Below are positions 22,810 through 29,925 of a stretch of 35,758 nt of DNA, piece by piece. The translations under genes and the position numbers were made by a program. The DNA lies in NCBI GenBank assembly GCA_022616375.1, contig JAKEEW010000401.1, positions 1 through 35,758 on the forward strand, in the 5' to 3' direction. This DNA comes from Sporichthyaceae bacterium (GTDB lineage: Bacteria; Actinomycetota; Actinomycetes; JAKEEW01). Positions within the stretch are counted from its first letter, which is position 1. Each line of letters starts with the position of its first letter. Under the pieces are notes generated by a model. That model was not told where the DNA came from and did no database searches. It saw only the letters and a list, made by a program, of their open reading frames with translations.

Positions 22810-23556
22810 ATGATCGGTTCACCGCCACGCAGCACGATCCGCAAGGACGCCGGCCTGTACGGCTACGAACGCGCGCTGACCAGGGCCGGGCTTACCCCGG
22901 TGGCCGGCGCGGACGAGGCCGGTCGGGGTGCCTGTGCCGGACCGCTGGTGGTGGCCGCCGTGATCCTGCCCGAAGGCAAGCGCGGCCAGGTGCCGGGCCT
23001 GGCCGACTCCAAGCTGCTGGTACCGACGACCAGGGAGCGGGTCTACGACGAGGTGCTGGCCAGGGCCACCACGTGGTCCGCGGTGATCATCCCGCCCGGT
23101 GAGCTCGACCGGTACGGCCTGCACGTCTGCAACATCGCCGGGATGCGCCGCGCGCTGGCCCAGCTCGGGGTGGCGCCGGGCTACGTGCTCACCGACGGCT
23201 TCCCGGTCCGCGGGATCGGGGTGCCCGGGCTCGCGGTCTGGAAGGGTGATCGCGTGGCCGGCTGCATCGCGGCCGCCTCGGTGGTCGCCAAGGTCACCCG
23301 GGACCGGATCATGTGCCGGCTCTCGGAGAGCTATCCGGAGTACGACTTCGCCACCCACAAGGGCTACGTCACCACTGATCACAATGCCGCTCTGCGCGCT
23401 CACGGGCCCTGTCCTGAGCATCGGCGCAGGTTCATCAATGTGGCGCGGGCGGCGCAGGCGGGGCTGGTGGGTGACAATGGGGAGGTACCGCCCACCGCCG
23501 GATCCGAGGAGACCGAAATGGTTGATCTCGACTCCATTGCCTGGGAGATCGCCTGA
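22810..23556 (+). CDS. rnhB: ribonuclease HII
   Basis: RNase HII nicks DNA at single embedded ribonucleotides and removes RNA primers. With the ATG at 22810 the product is 248 residues. Catalytic acidic residues are Asp35-Glu36 in AGADEAGRGACAGP, Asp129 in VLTDG and Asp165 in KVTRDRI; LADSKLL is the conserved DSK motif. The SD GGGAGG (22795-22800) lies directly against the ATG at 22801, too close to use, and is well spaced (9 bases) from 22810; a GTG at 22804 is the other option. The tail past residue 215 is longer than in many homologues. Followed by DUF2469 as usual. Confidence 0.94.
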   Translation: MIGSPPRSTIRKDAGLYGYERALTRAGLTPVAGADEAGRGACAGPLVVAAVILPEGKRGQVPGLADSKLLVPTTRERVYDEVLARATTWSAVIIPPGELDRYGLHVCNIAGMRRALAQLGVAPGYVLTDGFPVRGIGVPGLAVWKGDRVAGCIAAASVVAKVTRDRIMCRLSESYPEYDFATHKGYVTTDHNAALRAHGPCPEHRRRFINVARAAQAGLVGDNGEVPPTAGSEETEMVDLDSIAWEIA

Positions 23557-23611
23557 TCACCCCGGACCCGGCCACCACCCCACGCACCACGGCACGAAGG
23601 GGGAGCGCATT

Positions 23612-23938
23612 GTGAGCGCCGAGGATCTCGAGAAGTACGAGACCGAGATGGAGCTCCAGCTCTACAAGGAGTACCGGGATGTGGTCGGGCTCTTCACCTA
23701 CGTGGTCGAGACCGAGCGGCGGTTCTACCTGACCAACCACGTGGACCTGCACGCCCGCAACGAGGGCGGCGAGGTCTACTTCGAGCTGACCATGTCGGAT
23801 GCGTGGGTGTGGGACATGTATCGTCCGGCCCGGTTCGTGAAGAATGTCAAGGTTGTCACGTTCAAGGACGTGAACGTCGAGGAGCTGGCCAAGAGCGACC
23901 TCGAGGTCCCGCAAGATCGAGCCGGCTTCGGAGGATGA
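23612..23938 (+). CDS. DUF2469 family protein
   Basis: A 108-residue soluble protein highly conserved in actinobacteria (mycobacterial Rv2901c type): MSAEDLEKYETEMELQLYKE, VVGLFTYVVETERRFYLTN, VYFELTMSDAWVWDMYRPAR, VVTFKDVNVEEL. It is almost always next to rnhB, as here. No function is established; strong conservation and aromatic/acidic composition suggest a binding role. GTG at 23612 after AAGGGGGAG (23597-23605). Seven bases, with GAGGATGAGAG as SD, separate it from the next gene. Confidence 0.93.
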   Translation: MSAEDLEKYETEMELQLYKEYRDVVGLFTYVVETERRFYLTNHVDLHARNEGGEVYFELTMSDAWVWDMYRPARFVKNVKVVTFKDVNVEELAKSDLEVPQDRAGFGG

Positions 23939-23944
23939 GAGTTA

Positions 23945-24544
23945 GTGGACTTAGCCAAGCTCCAGCAACAGAAGCAGTTCGCGATCCGTCAGAAGATCAC
24001 CATGATGGTGAACCGGTACGTCGTCACCACGCTCGACCCCGCCGGCACCGAGGGTGAGCAGGTCGCTTTCGTCGAGCAGAAGCGGATGGCCTTCCGGGAG
24101 GAGGTCACGTTCTACTCGGACGAGACCAAGCGGGAGCAGCTGTTGCGGTTCAAGGCCCGCAAGGTGATCGATCTGGGTAGTGGGTACGACGTCATGACCC
24201 CGGACGGCACGTCGATCGGCCTGTTCCGCAAGAACTTCGGCGCTTCGCTGTTACGCAGCACCTGGCACGTCGAGCAGCCGGGCGCCCCGGCGATCACCGG
24301 CCAGGAGCGCAGCATGGTGGTCGCGCTGCTCCGCCGGATCTGGGACGTCATCCCGTTCACCGACATCGTCCCGTTCGCCTGGCCGTATCACTTCGACTTC
24401 GGCTCGCCGGCCGGACCGGTGATGTCGGTAGAGAAGAAGTTCGGGATCCGGGACCGGTACGTGCTGACCGTGCACGCGGACGCACTGGACCGCCGGTTGG
24501 CGATCGCGATGGCGGTCGCGCTGGACGCGCTGCAGTCCCGCTAG
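23945..24544 (+). CDS. LURP-one-related / phospholipid scramblase-like protein
   Basis: A 199-residue protein with the Tubby-C-like beta-barrel pattern of the LURP-one/scramblase group: FAIRQKITMMVNRYVVTTLD, FVEQKRMAFREEVTFYSDET, AGPVMSVEKKFGIRDRYVLT with the last helix LAIAMAVALDALQ. Between the strands are FRKNFGASLLRSTWHV and a hydrophobic stretch VIPFTDIVPFAWPYHFDF. In this family the final hydrophobic helix is buried in the barrel, so it need not be a membrane protein. Function in bacteria is unknown. It is cotranscribed with DUF2469 (6-base gap), and the pairing is worth noting. Confidence 0.75.
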   Translation: MDLAKLQQQKQFAIRQKITMMVNRYVVTTLDPAGTEGEQVAFVEQKRMAFREEVTFYSDETKREQLLRFKARKVIDLGSGYDVMTPDGTSIGLFRKNFGASLLRSTWHVEQPGAPAITGQERSMVVALLRRIWDVIPFTDIVPFAWPYHFDFGSPAGPVMSVEKKFGIRDRYVLTVHADALDRRLAIAMAVALDALQSR

Positions 24545-24595
24545 TTCTCGCTGCTCCTCGGCAGCGCCGGCGGCTTCTCGGGCGGCTCGGGATAG

Positions 24596-24620
24596 CCCGG
24601 CGCCAGCCGTGGCGGCCGGG
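24596..24620 (+). terminator. hairpin followed by TTT after the LURP-like gene
   Basis: CCCGGCGCCA (24596-24605) pairs with TGGCGGCCGGG (24610-24620) with one bulge, loop GCCG, then TTTCG. A smaller perfect hairpin CGCTGC / GCAGCG lies at 24549-24566. Together they probably end the rnhB-DUF2469-LURP unit. The rest of the 183-base gap shows no clear promoter for yraN. Confidence 0.5.
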
Positions 24621-24727
24621 TTTCGCCGACAGCGATTGTGCACACCCCGGACTTTGTCCACATCGCGTGATCAAGGTCTGGGCCTCGACGCCACTCGCTG
24701 ACAACCTCGGTCCTGGAGGTGGTCGGC

Positions 24728-25084
24728 ATGGCGGTCAAGGACTCGGTCGGGCGCTGGGGTGAGGACGTCGCGGCCCGCCACCTGGTGGCCGCCGGGCTGG
24801 TCATCCTCGACCGCAACTGGCGATGCGGAGCCGGCGAGATCGACATCGTCGCCAGAGACGGCCACACCCTGGTGTTCTGCGAGGTCAAGACCCGGCGCGG
24901 GGCCGGCTACGGCACTCCGTTCGAGGCGGTCACCGTGGCCAAGGCACGCCGTCAGCGCAAGTTGGCCGCACATTGGCTCGAGCTTGCCGGGTTATCCGTC
25001 CCCGACGTCCGCTTCGACGTCGTAGGAGTGCTCTGCCCGCGGCGCGGCGGGCCCCAGGTCGAGCACCGCCGAGGGGTGCTCTGA
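24728..25084 (+). CDS. yraN: YraN/UPF0102 family endonuclease-like protein
   Basis: 118 residues from the ATG at 24728, chosen because GGAGG (24715-24719) is 8 bases upstream; an in-frame GTG at 24719 overlaps that SD. The PD-(D/E)XK-type core is clear: WGEDVAARHLVAAGLVILDR, GEIDIVARDGHTLVFCEVKT. It resembles Holliday-junction-resolvase folds; the activity is not established. First gene of yraN-comM-dprA, one base before comM. Confidence 0.93.
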   Translation: MAVKDSVGRWGEDVAARHLVAAGLVILDRNWRCGAGEIDIVARDGHTLVFCEVKTRRGAGYGTPFEAVTVAKARRQRKLAAHWLELAGLSVPDVRFDVVGVLCPRRGGPQVEHRRGVL

Positions 25085-25085
25085 G

Positions 25086-26657
25086 ATGGCGCTCGCACGT
25101 GCCTACGCGGTGGGCCTGGTCGGGCTCGCCGGCCATGTCGTCGAGGTGGAAGCCCACATCGGGCCTGGCCTGCCCGGGTTCACGCTGATCGGGTTGCCCG
25201 ATGCCGTGCTCTACGAGGCTCGCGACCGGGTCCGGGCCGCGGTCATCAACTCCTGCTTGAGCTGGCCAGATCGGCGGATGACCGTGTCGCTGTCACCGGC
25301 GAGCTTGCACAAGCGAGGCAGCAGCTTCGATCTCGCGGTCGCGTGTGCCGTGCTCGGCGCCGGCGGGGCGGTGCCGCGGGCCGCGCTTGCCGATCTCGTC
25401 CTGGTCGGCGAGCTGGGGCTGGACGGCCGGGTCCGACCGGTCCGGGGTGTGCTGCCTGCCGTGCTCGCGGCCGTCCGGGCCGGGATGAAGCGGTTCGCGG
25501 TGCCTGCGGCCAACCGGGCCGAGGCCGAGCTGGTGCCTGACGCCGAGGTGCTCGCGGTCCGCGGGCTGGCCGAGCTGGTCGGACTGCTCGGTGGCGAGGT
25601 TCCGGACGACGAGGCGCTGGACCTGGAGCCCGAGCCCGACCCGGTGCTCGGGCCGGATGCCCCGACTCAGTCCGGCTCGGCGGACTATCCACTCGATCTC
25701 GCCGACGTCTGCGGTCAACTCCCGGCTCGCCGAGCGCTCGAAGTGAGCGGGGCCGGCGGCCACCACCTCTATCTGCAAGGGCCGCCAGGCGCCGGGAAGA
25801 CCATGCTCGCCGAGCGGTTGCCCGGGATCCTGCCGCCGCTCGACCTCGACGCCGCCCTCGAGGTCACTTCGATCCATTCGGTGGCCGGCATGCTGCCTGC
25901 GGACCGACCGTTGCTGACCCGGCCGCCGTTCTGCAACCCGCACCACACCGCATCGGTCGGGGCAATCGTCGGGGGCGGCTCGACCACGATCCGGCCAGGA
26001 GCGGTGAGCCTGGCCCACCACGGCGTGCTGTTCCTCGACGAGGCGCCGGAGTTTCGGGCCGGCGTGCTCGACGGGCTCCGGCAGCCGATGGAGTCCGGCG
26101 AGGTAGTGATCGCCCGGGCGCAGGCGGTAGCCCGGTTCCCGGCCAGGTTTCAGCTCGTGATGGCGGCCAACCCGTGTCCGTGCGGGTTGGGCGACTCGGC
26201 GGACGAGCTGTGCGGCTGCCCGGCTATGGCGCGCCGCCGCTACCTGGCTCGGCTGTCCGGGCCGTTGCTCGACCGGGTTGACCTGCGACTTACGGTGGCC
26301 CGCCCGAGCCGGGCAGACCTGGTCACGGTCGGCACCGGGGAGTCCAGCCAGGCCGTCGCCGAGCGGGTCGCGCTAGCCCGCGACCGGGCGGCCAGGCGCC
26401 TGGCCGGCACGCCGTGGCGAGTCAACGCCGACCTGCCGGGTCGCGAGCTGCGAGGTCGGTTCGCACCCCAGCCAGGCTCCACGACCTCGGTCGAGCGGGC
26501 CATGTCCCGCGGGCAGCTCAGCGCCCGCGGCCTGGCTCGGGTGCTTCGGGTGGCGTGGACCATCGCCGACCTGAACGGTGCGCCACGACCCGGTCTGGCC
26601 GAGGTCGACCTCGCGCTCAAGTTGCGCTCCGACGGTCACCTGGGAGCGGTGGTCTGA
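25086..26657 (+). CDS. comM: ComM/YifB family Mg-chelatase-like AAA+ ATPase
   Basis: 523 residues. The N-terminal Lon-protease-like domain starts ARAYAVGLVGLAGHVVEVEA, with MTVSLSPASLHKRGSSFDLA. The AAA+ module has Walker A GPPGAGKT (232-239), Walker B GVLFLDEAPEF (about 312-322), and the cysteine cluster CPCGLGDSADELCGC. ComM is a hexameric helicase promoting branch migration during integration of transformed DNA in Vibrio; the role in actinobacteria is inferred. Starts one base after yraN; dprA begins one base after its stop. The set yraN-comM-dprA is conserved. Confidence 0.94.
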   Translation: MALARAYAVGLVGLAGHVVEVEAHIGPGLPGFTLIGLPDAVLYEARDRVRAAVINSCLSWPDRRMTVSLSPASLHKRGSSFDLAVACAVLGAGGAVPRAALADLVLVGELGLDGRVRPVRGVLPAVLAAVRAGMKRFAVPAANRAEAELVPDAEVLAVRGLAELVGLLGGEVPDDEALDLEPEPDPVLGPDAPTQSGSADYPLDLADVCGQLPARRALEVSGAGGHHLYLQGPPGAGKTMLAERLPGILPPLDLDAALEVTSIHSVAGMLPADRPLLTRPPFCNPHHTASVGAIVGGGSTTIRPGAVSLAHHGVLFLDEAPEFRAGVLDGLRQPMESGEVVIARAQAVARFPARFQLVMAANPCPCGLGDSADELCGCPAMARRRYLARLSGPLLDRVDLRLTVARPSRADLVTVGTGESSQAVAERVALARDRAARRLAGTPWRVNADLPGRELRGRFAPQPGSTTSVERAMSRGQLSARGLARVLRVAWTIADLNGAPRPGLAEVDLALKLRSDGHLGAVV

Positions 26658-26658
26658 G

Positions 26659-27846
26659 ATGGACGGCCTGATCGTGGACAGCCGAGGCGCGAGAATGCTG
26701 GCCGGCGGGTCGGTGGTGGCCCTGCCGCGCAGGCCGGCGGACGATCTCGGGGTCGACGAGCGCTACGCCAGGGCCGCGCTTAGCCGGCTGGTGGAGCCGG
26801 TGGACAAATCGATGGTCGGTCTGGTCGAGCGGTACGGCGCGGTCACCGTGTTCGCCGATCTGCGCAGCGGTGTGCTTCAGCACGACCGTGCCAGGCACTG
26901 GCGGGCCCGGCTCGGCAGACTCGACGTGGAAGAAGACCTACGCCAGGCCGCCGAGTTGGGTGGCCGTTTGGTGTGTCCGGGCGACGCCGAGTGGCCGCCC
27001 GGCGTGGACGACCTGGGCGCCCGCCGGCCGCTCGCGCTGTGGGTTCGTGGTCGCCAGAGTCTGACCGAGGTGCTGGCGCAGTCCGTCGCCGTAGTCGGGT
27101 CGCGGGCCGCCACCAGCTACGGCAGCCACGTCGGCGCCGAGCTCGGTGCGGAGCTGTGCGATCGCGGCTGGACGGTGGTGTCGGGTGCCGCGTACGGGAT
27201 CGACGCGTGCGCGCACAAGGGTGCGCTCGCCGCGGGCGGCCGCACAGTTGCGGTGCTGGCCTGCGGGGTGGACGTGACCTATCCCGCCGGCCATCGGGCA
27301 TTGCTGGAGCGGGTGGCCGAGGAGGGCGCGATCGTCAGCGAGCTGCCGCCCAGGGAGGCGCCGATGCGCGGCCGTTTCCTGGTGCGCAACCGGCTCATCG
27401 CCGCAATGACCCGAGGCACCGTCGTAGTCGAGGCGAGCCCGCGCAGCGGTGCGCTGAACACGGCAGGTGAGGCGATCGCGCTGTACCGCCCGGTGCTAGC
27501 GGTGCCCGGTCCGGTGACCTCCGCCATGTCCGCGGGGGTTCATCAGCTGGTGCGCAAGGGGATGGCCGAGCTGGTCACCAACGCGGCCGAGGTGATCGAG
27601 GTCGTTGGGCGGATCGGCGAGGATCTGGCTCCGGAAGTGCGCGGTCCGGTGCGCCAGCACGACCGGCTAGGTCCGGACGTAGCCAGGGTGCTCGACGCGA
27701 TGCCGGTGCGGGCGGTGTGCGAGGTGGAGGCGATCGCGACCAGGGCGGGTTTGGCCGCGGACACCGTGCTCGCCGGGTTGGAAACGCTGGTCGAGCAGGG
27801 CTGGGTGGAGGAGGTGCTAGGCGGTTGGCGGCGCATCAAGAAGTGA
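26659..27846 (+). CDS. dprA: DNA processing protein DprA (Smf)
   Basis: DprA loads RecA on incoming single-stranded DNA. 395 residues from the ATG at 26659 (one base after comM; a longer frame from 26578 lies inside comM). N-terminal helical domain, then the Rossmann fold: SVAVVGSRAATSYGSHVGAE, WTVVSGAAYGIDACAHKGAL, GGRTVAVLACGVDVTYPAGH, FLVRNRLIAAMTRGTVVVEA, SGALNTAGEAIALYRPVLAV. A C-terminal winged-helix segment ends ETLVEQGWVEEVLGGWRRIK. The machinery for DNA uptake is not in the window, and DprA may act in general recombination. Confidence 0.95.
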   Translation: MDGLIVDSRGARMLAGGSVVALPRRPADDLGVDERYARAALSRLVEPVDKSMVGLVERYGAVTVFADLRSGVLQHDRARHWRARLGRLDVEEDLRQAAELGGRLVCPGDAEWPPGVDDLGARRPLALWVRGRQSLTEVLAQSVAVVGSRAATSYGSHVGAELGAELCDRGWTVVSGAAYGIDACAHKGALAAGGRTVAVLACGVDVTYPAGHRALLERVAEEGAIVSELPPREAPMRGRFLVRNRLIAAMTRGTVVVEASPRSGALNTAGEAIALYRPVLAVPGPVTSAMSAGVHQLVRKGMAELVTNAAEVIEVVGRIGEDLAPEVRGPVRQHDRLGPDVARVLDAMPVRAVCEVEAIATRAGLAADTVLAGLETLVEQGWVEEVLGGWRRIKK

Positions 27847-27873
27847 TCAGGTGCGGTCGGTGAGCGCCTGATC
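27845..27873 (+). terminator. terminator-like hairpin after dprA
   Basis: GATCAGGTGC (27845-27854) pairs with GCGCCTGATC (27864-27873), one G-U-type mismatch, 9-base loop; the left arm overlaps the stop codon. A second hairpin GCGTCTC / GAGACGC (27886-27892, 27901-27907) follows. They end the yraN-comM-dprA unit. Confidence 0.55.
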
Positions 27874-27910
27874 CTGGGTGCCACGGCGTCTCCCGGCAGC
27901 GAGACGCGTG

Positions 27911-27961
27911 CCGATCGGTGCGGCCAAGTTGCTTGACCGATCGGATCCTAGGCCGCAGCGT
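27911..27961 (+). promoter_or_regulatory. xerC promoter with paired CCGATCGG palindromes
   Basis: TTGACC (27933-27938) and CAGCGT (27956-27961) are 17 bases apart; the -10 ends 7 bases before the GTG at 27969, suggesting a leaderless mRNA. The self-complementary 8-mer CCGATCGG occurs at 27911-27918 and 27937-27944, 26 bases apart, the second overlapping the -35 edge. Possible operator pair. Confidence 0.4.
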
Positions 27962-27968
27962 GGGCTGT

Positions 27969-29057
27969 GTGAGTGACTCAGCCGAGATGCCGACGCCCAC
28001 TGCCCTGGGCGCCGCCGTCGAGGCATTCGAGCGGCATCTCGCCGCAGAGCGCGGTCTGGCCGCGAACACGGTCCGGGCCTACTGCAACGACGTGCGCGAT
28101 CTGCTCGAGCACGCGGCCCGGATGGGAGTCACCGAGCCGGCCGGGGTCGATCTTGGCGTCCTGCGCAGCTGGCTGGCGCGTACCGCGACGCGTGGGCGCG
28201 CCTCAACCACGCTGGCGCGGCGCGCGGCGGCTGCGCGCGCGTTTACCCGCTTCGCGGCCCGGGCCAAGTTGACGCCTTCGGATCTTGGATCGGCGCTCGC
28301 CACGCCCAAGGTGGCGCGTCGGCTTCCCGCCGTACTTCGGCAGGACCAGGCCGCGCGTCTGCTGGACGGCGGGCATACCGATCCTGCGCACCGAGCCCCG
28401 ATCAGCCCGCCGACCGGCCACAACAGCAACAGCAACAGCAGCGGCAACGGCAGCGGTGACGGCGACCGCAGCGTCAACGGTGACGGCCGGGGCATCGGCA
28501 GCGGCAGCGGCGACAGCGAGGGCGGCCGCGGCGCGGACCCGAACCGAGCCGCCATGGAGCTGCGGGACCAGGCGATTCTCGAGCTGCTGTACGCGACCGG
28601 GGTCCGCGTCGGGGAGCTGTGCGGGCTCGATCTCGCCGATATCGACCACGAGCGCTCGCTAATCCGGGTGCTCGGAAAGGGCAGCCGGGAACGCGCGGTG
28701 CCGATGGGCCGGCCGGCGGTGACGGCGCTGGGTGGTTGGCTTGATCATGGTCGACCGCAACTGCGCAGGCCGGACAGCGGCACCGCGGTGTTCCTCGGCA
28801 TCAAGGGCCGCCGGATCGATCCCCGGATCGTTCGGGCGGTCGTCCATGATCGAATAGCTCAGGTATCCGGGGCTCCCGATCTTGGACCGCATGGTCTGCG
28901 GCACAGCGCGGCCACCCACCTGCTCGAAGGTGGGGCTGATCTGCGTAGCGTTCAGGAGCTACTCGGTCACGCTAGGCTCGCGACGACGCAGGTCTACACA
29001 CACGTGTCCGTCGAGAGGCTCATCCGTACCTATGAGCGCGCCCATCCCCGAGCCTGA
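27969..29057 (+). CDS. xerC: tyrosine recombinase XerC with low-complexity insertion
   Basis: XerC with XerD (or alone) resolves chromosome dimers at dif. With the GTG at 27969 the product is 362 residues, against about 300 in the family. The SAM-like core-binding domain ends near residue 130 ([19 protein letters not shown]). Residues 136-198 are an insertion rich in Asn, Ser, Gly and Asp in place of a linker of roughly ten residues. The catalytic domain is intact: Arg213 (GVRVGEL), Lys237 ([10 protein letters not shown]), His308/Arg311 ([12 protein letters not shown]), His334 (LGHARL) and Tyr343 (TQVYTH). The frame is also open to 27918. Its 3' end overlaps whiG by 26 bases. Confidence 0.92.
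   Translation: MSDSAEMPTPTALGAAVEAFERHLAAERGLAANTVRAYCNDVRDLLEHAARMGVTEPAGVDLGVLRSWLARTATRGRASTTLARRAAAARAFTRFAARAKLTPSDLGSALATPKVARRLPAVLRQDQAARLLDGGHTDPAHRAPISPPTGHNSNSNSSGNGSGDGDRSVNGDGRGIGSGSGDSEGGRGADPNRAAMELRDQAILELLYATGVRVGELCGLDLADIDHERSLIRVLGKGSRERAVPMGRPAVTALGGWLDHGRPQLRRPDSGTAVFLGIKGRRIDPRIVRAVVHDRIAQVSGAPDLGPHGLRHSAATHLLEGGADLRSVQELLGHARLATTQVYTHVSVERLIRTYERAHPRA
28419..28530 (+). repeat. low-complexity AACAGC/GGCAGC-type tract in xerC
   Basis: Six-base-like units (AACAGC, GGCAAC, GGCAGC, GGTGAC and variants) encode the N/S/G/D insertion. Slippage-prone and strictly in frame. Confidence 0.7.
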
Positions 29058-29925
29058 ACCCCGTACCACCGCGGCGGGCCGCCGGCCAGCCGGTGCGACG
29101 GTCACGCTCGGTGCGTCGGCGCACTCGGTGCAGGAGCCTCGGCAGTCGGTCGATGGATCCCCGGATGGTCCTGTGGTCGAGCTTTGGCGGCGGTACAAGG
29201 CGACCGGAGACTCGCATCTCAGAGAACGGTTGATCTTGCACTACTCACCGCTGGTCAAGTACGTCGCTGGCCGGGTGGGGATGGGTCTGCCCGCGAGTGT
29301 CGATCAAGCCGACTTCGTGTCCTACGGGGTGTTCGGTCTAATCGACGCGATCGAGAAGTTCGACCCGGAGCGCGCCACGAAGTTCGAGCCGTACGCGATC
29401 CGCCGGATCCGCGGCGCGATCATCGACGAACTCAGGGCGCTGGACTGGATCCCGCGGTCGGTCCGGGCCAAGGCTAGGGCGATCGAGCGCGCCTACGCCG
29501 AGCTCGAAGGGCAGCTGCACCGGCACCCGAACGATCCCGAGGTCGCCAAGCATCTCGGCATCGGCCTGGACGAGCTGCACGCCACGTTCAGTCAGCTGTC
29601 CATGGCCAACGTGCTCGCGCTCGACGAGCTGCTGACCGCGAGCATCGAGCGAACCGGCGGAGTGAGCCTGGGCGACACGCTCGAGGACACCGCCGCGGTC
29701 GATCCGGTCGTCGCGTTCGAGACCAGGGAGACCAGGCAACGTCTGGCCAGGGCGATCGAGAACCTGCCGGACCGCGAGAAGACCGTGGTCACCCTGTACT
29801 ACTTCGAGGGTCTGACCCTGGCGGAGATCGGCCACGTGCTCGGGGTATCCGAGAGCCGGATCTGTCAGATCCACACCAAGTCTGTGCTGCAACTGCGGGC
29901 CAAGCTGTCCGAGCCACGGGACTGA
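29032..29925 (+). CDS. whiG: RNA polymerase sigma factor of the WhiG/FliA family
   Basis: An alternative sigma-28-type factor: in Streptomyces WhiG commits aerial hyphae to sporulation, while FliA-type members drive motility. 297 residues; regions: [20 protein letters not shown] and [20 protein letters not shown] (sigma 2), [20 protein letters not shown], the [20 protein letters not shown] region (sigma 3), [20 protein letters not shown] and [20 protein letters not shown] (sigma 4). The match to Streptomyces WhiG is high and the position after xerC is as in Streptomyces. The first 50 residues are a variable Pro/Ala tail; the ATG at 29032 lies in xerC's 3' end, and a GTG at 29173 is a later option. 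Confidence 0.93.
   Translation: MSAPIPEPEPRTTAAGRRPAGATVTLGASAHSVQEPRQSVDGSPDGPVVELWRRYKATGDSHLRERLILHYSPLVKYVAGRVGMGLPASVDQADFVSYGVFGLIDAIEKFDPERATKFEPYAIRRIRGAIIDELRALDWIPRSVRAKARAIERAYAELEGQLHRHPNDPEVAKHLGIGLDELHATFSQLSMANVLALDELLTASIERTGGVSLGDTLEDTAAVDPVVAFETRETRQRLARAIENLPDREKTVVTLYYFEGLTLAEIGHVLGVSESRICQIHTKSVLQLRAKLSEPRD

Noticed and set aside
25086-26657. comM as a magnesium chelatase subunit of chlorophyll synthesis
   Set aside because: Lon-like N-terminus, the cysteine cluster and yraN/dprA neighbours mark ComM/YifB; no other chelatase subunit is present.
28419-28530. xerC split by a frameshift
   Set aside because: The low-complexity tract keeps frame, and all downstream catalytic residues are intact in the same frame.
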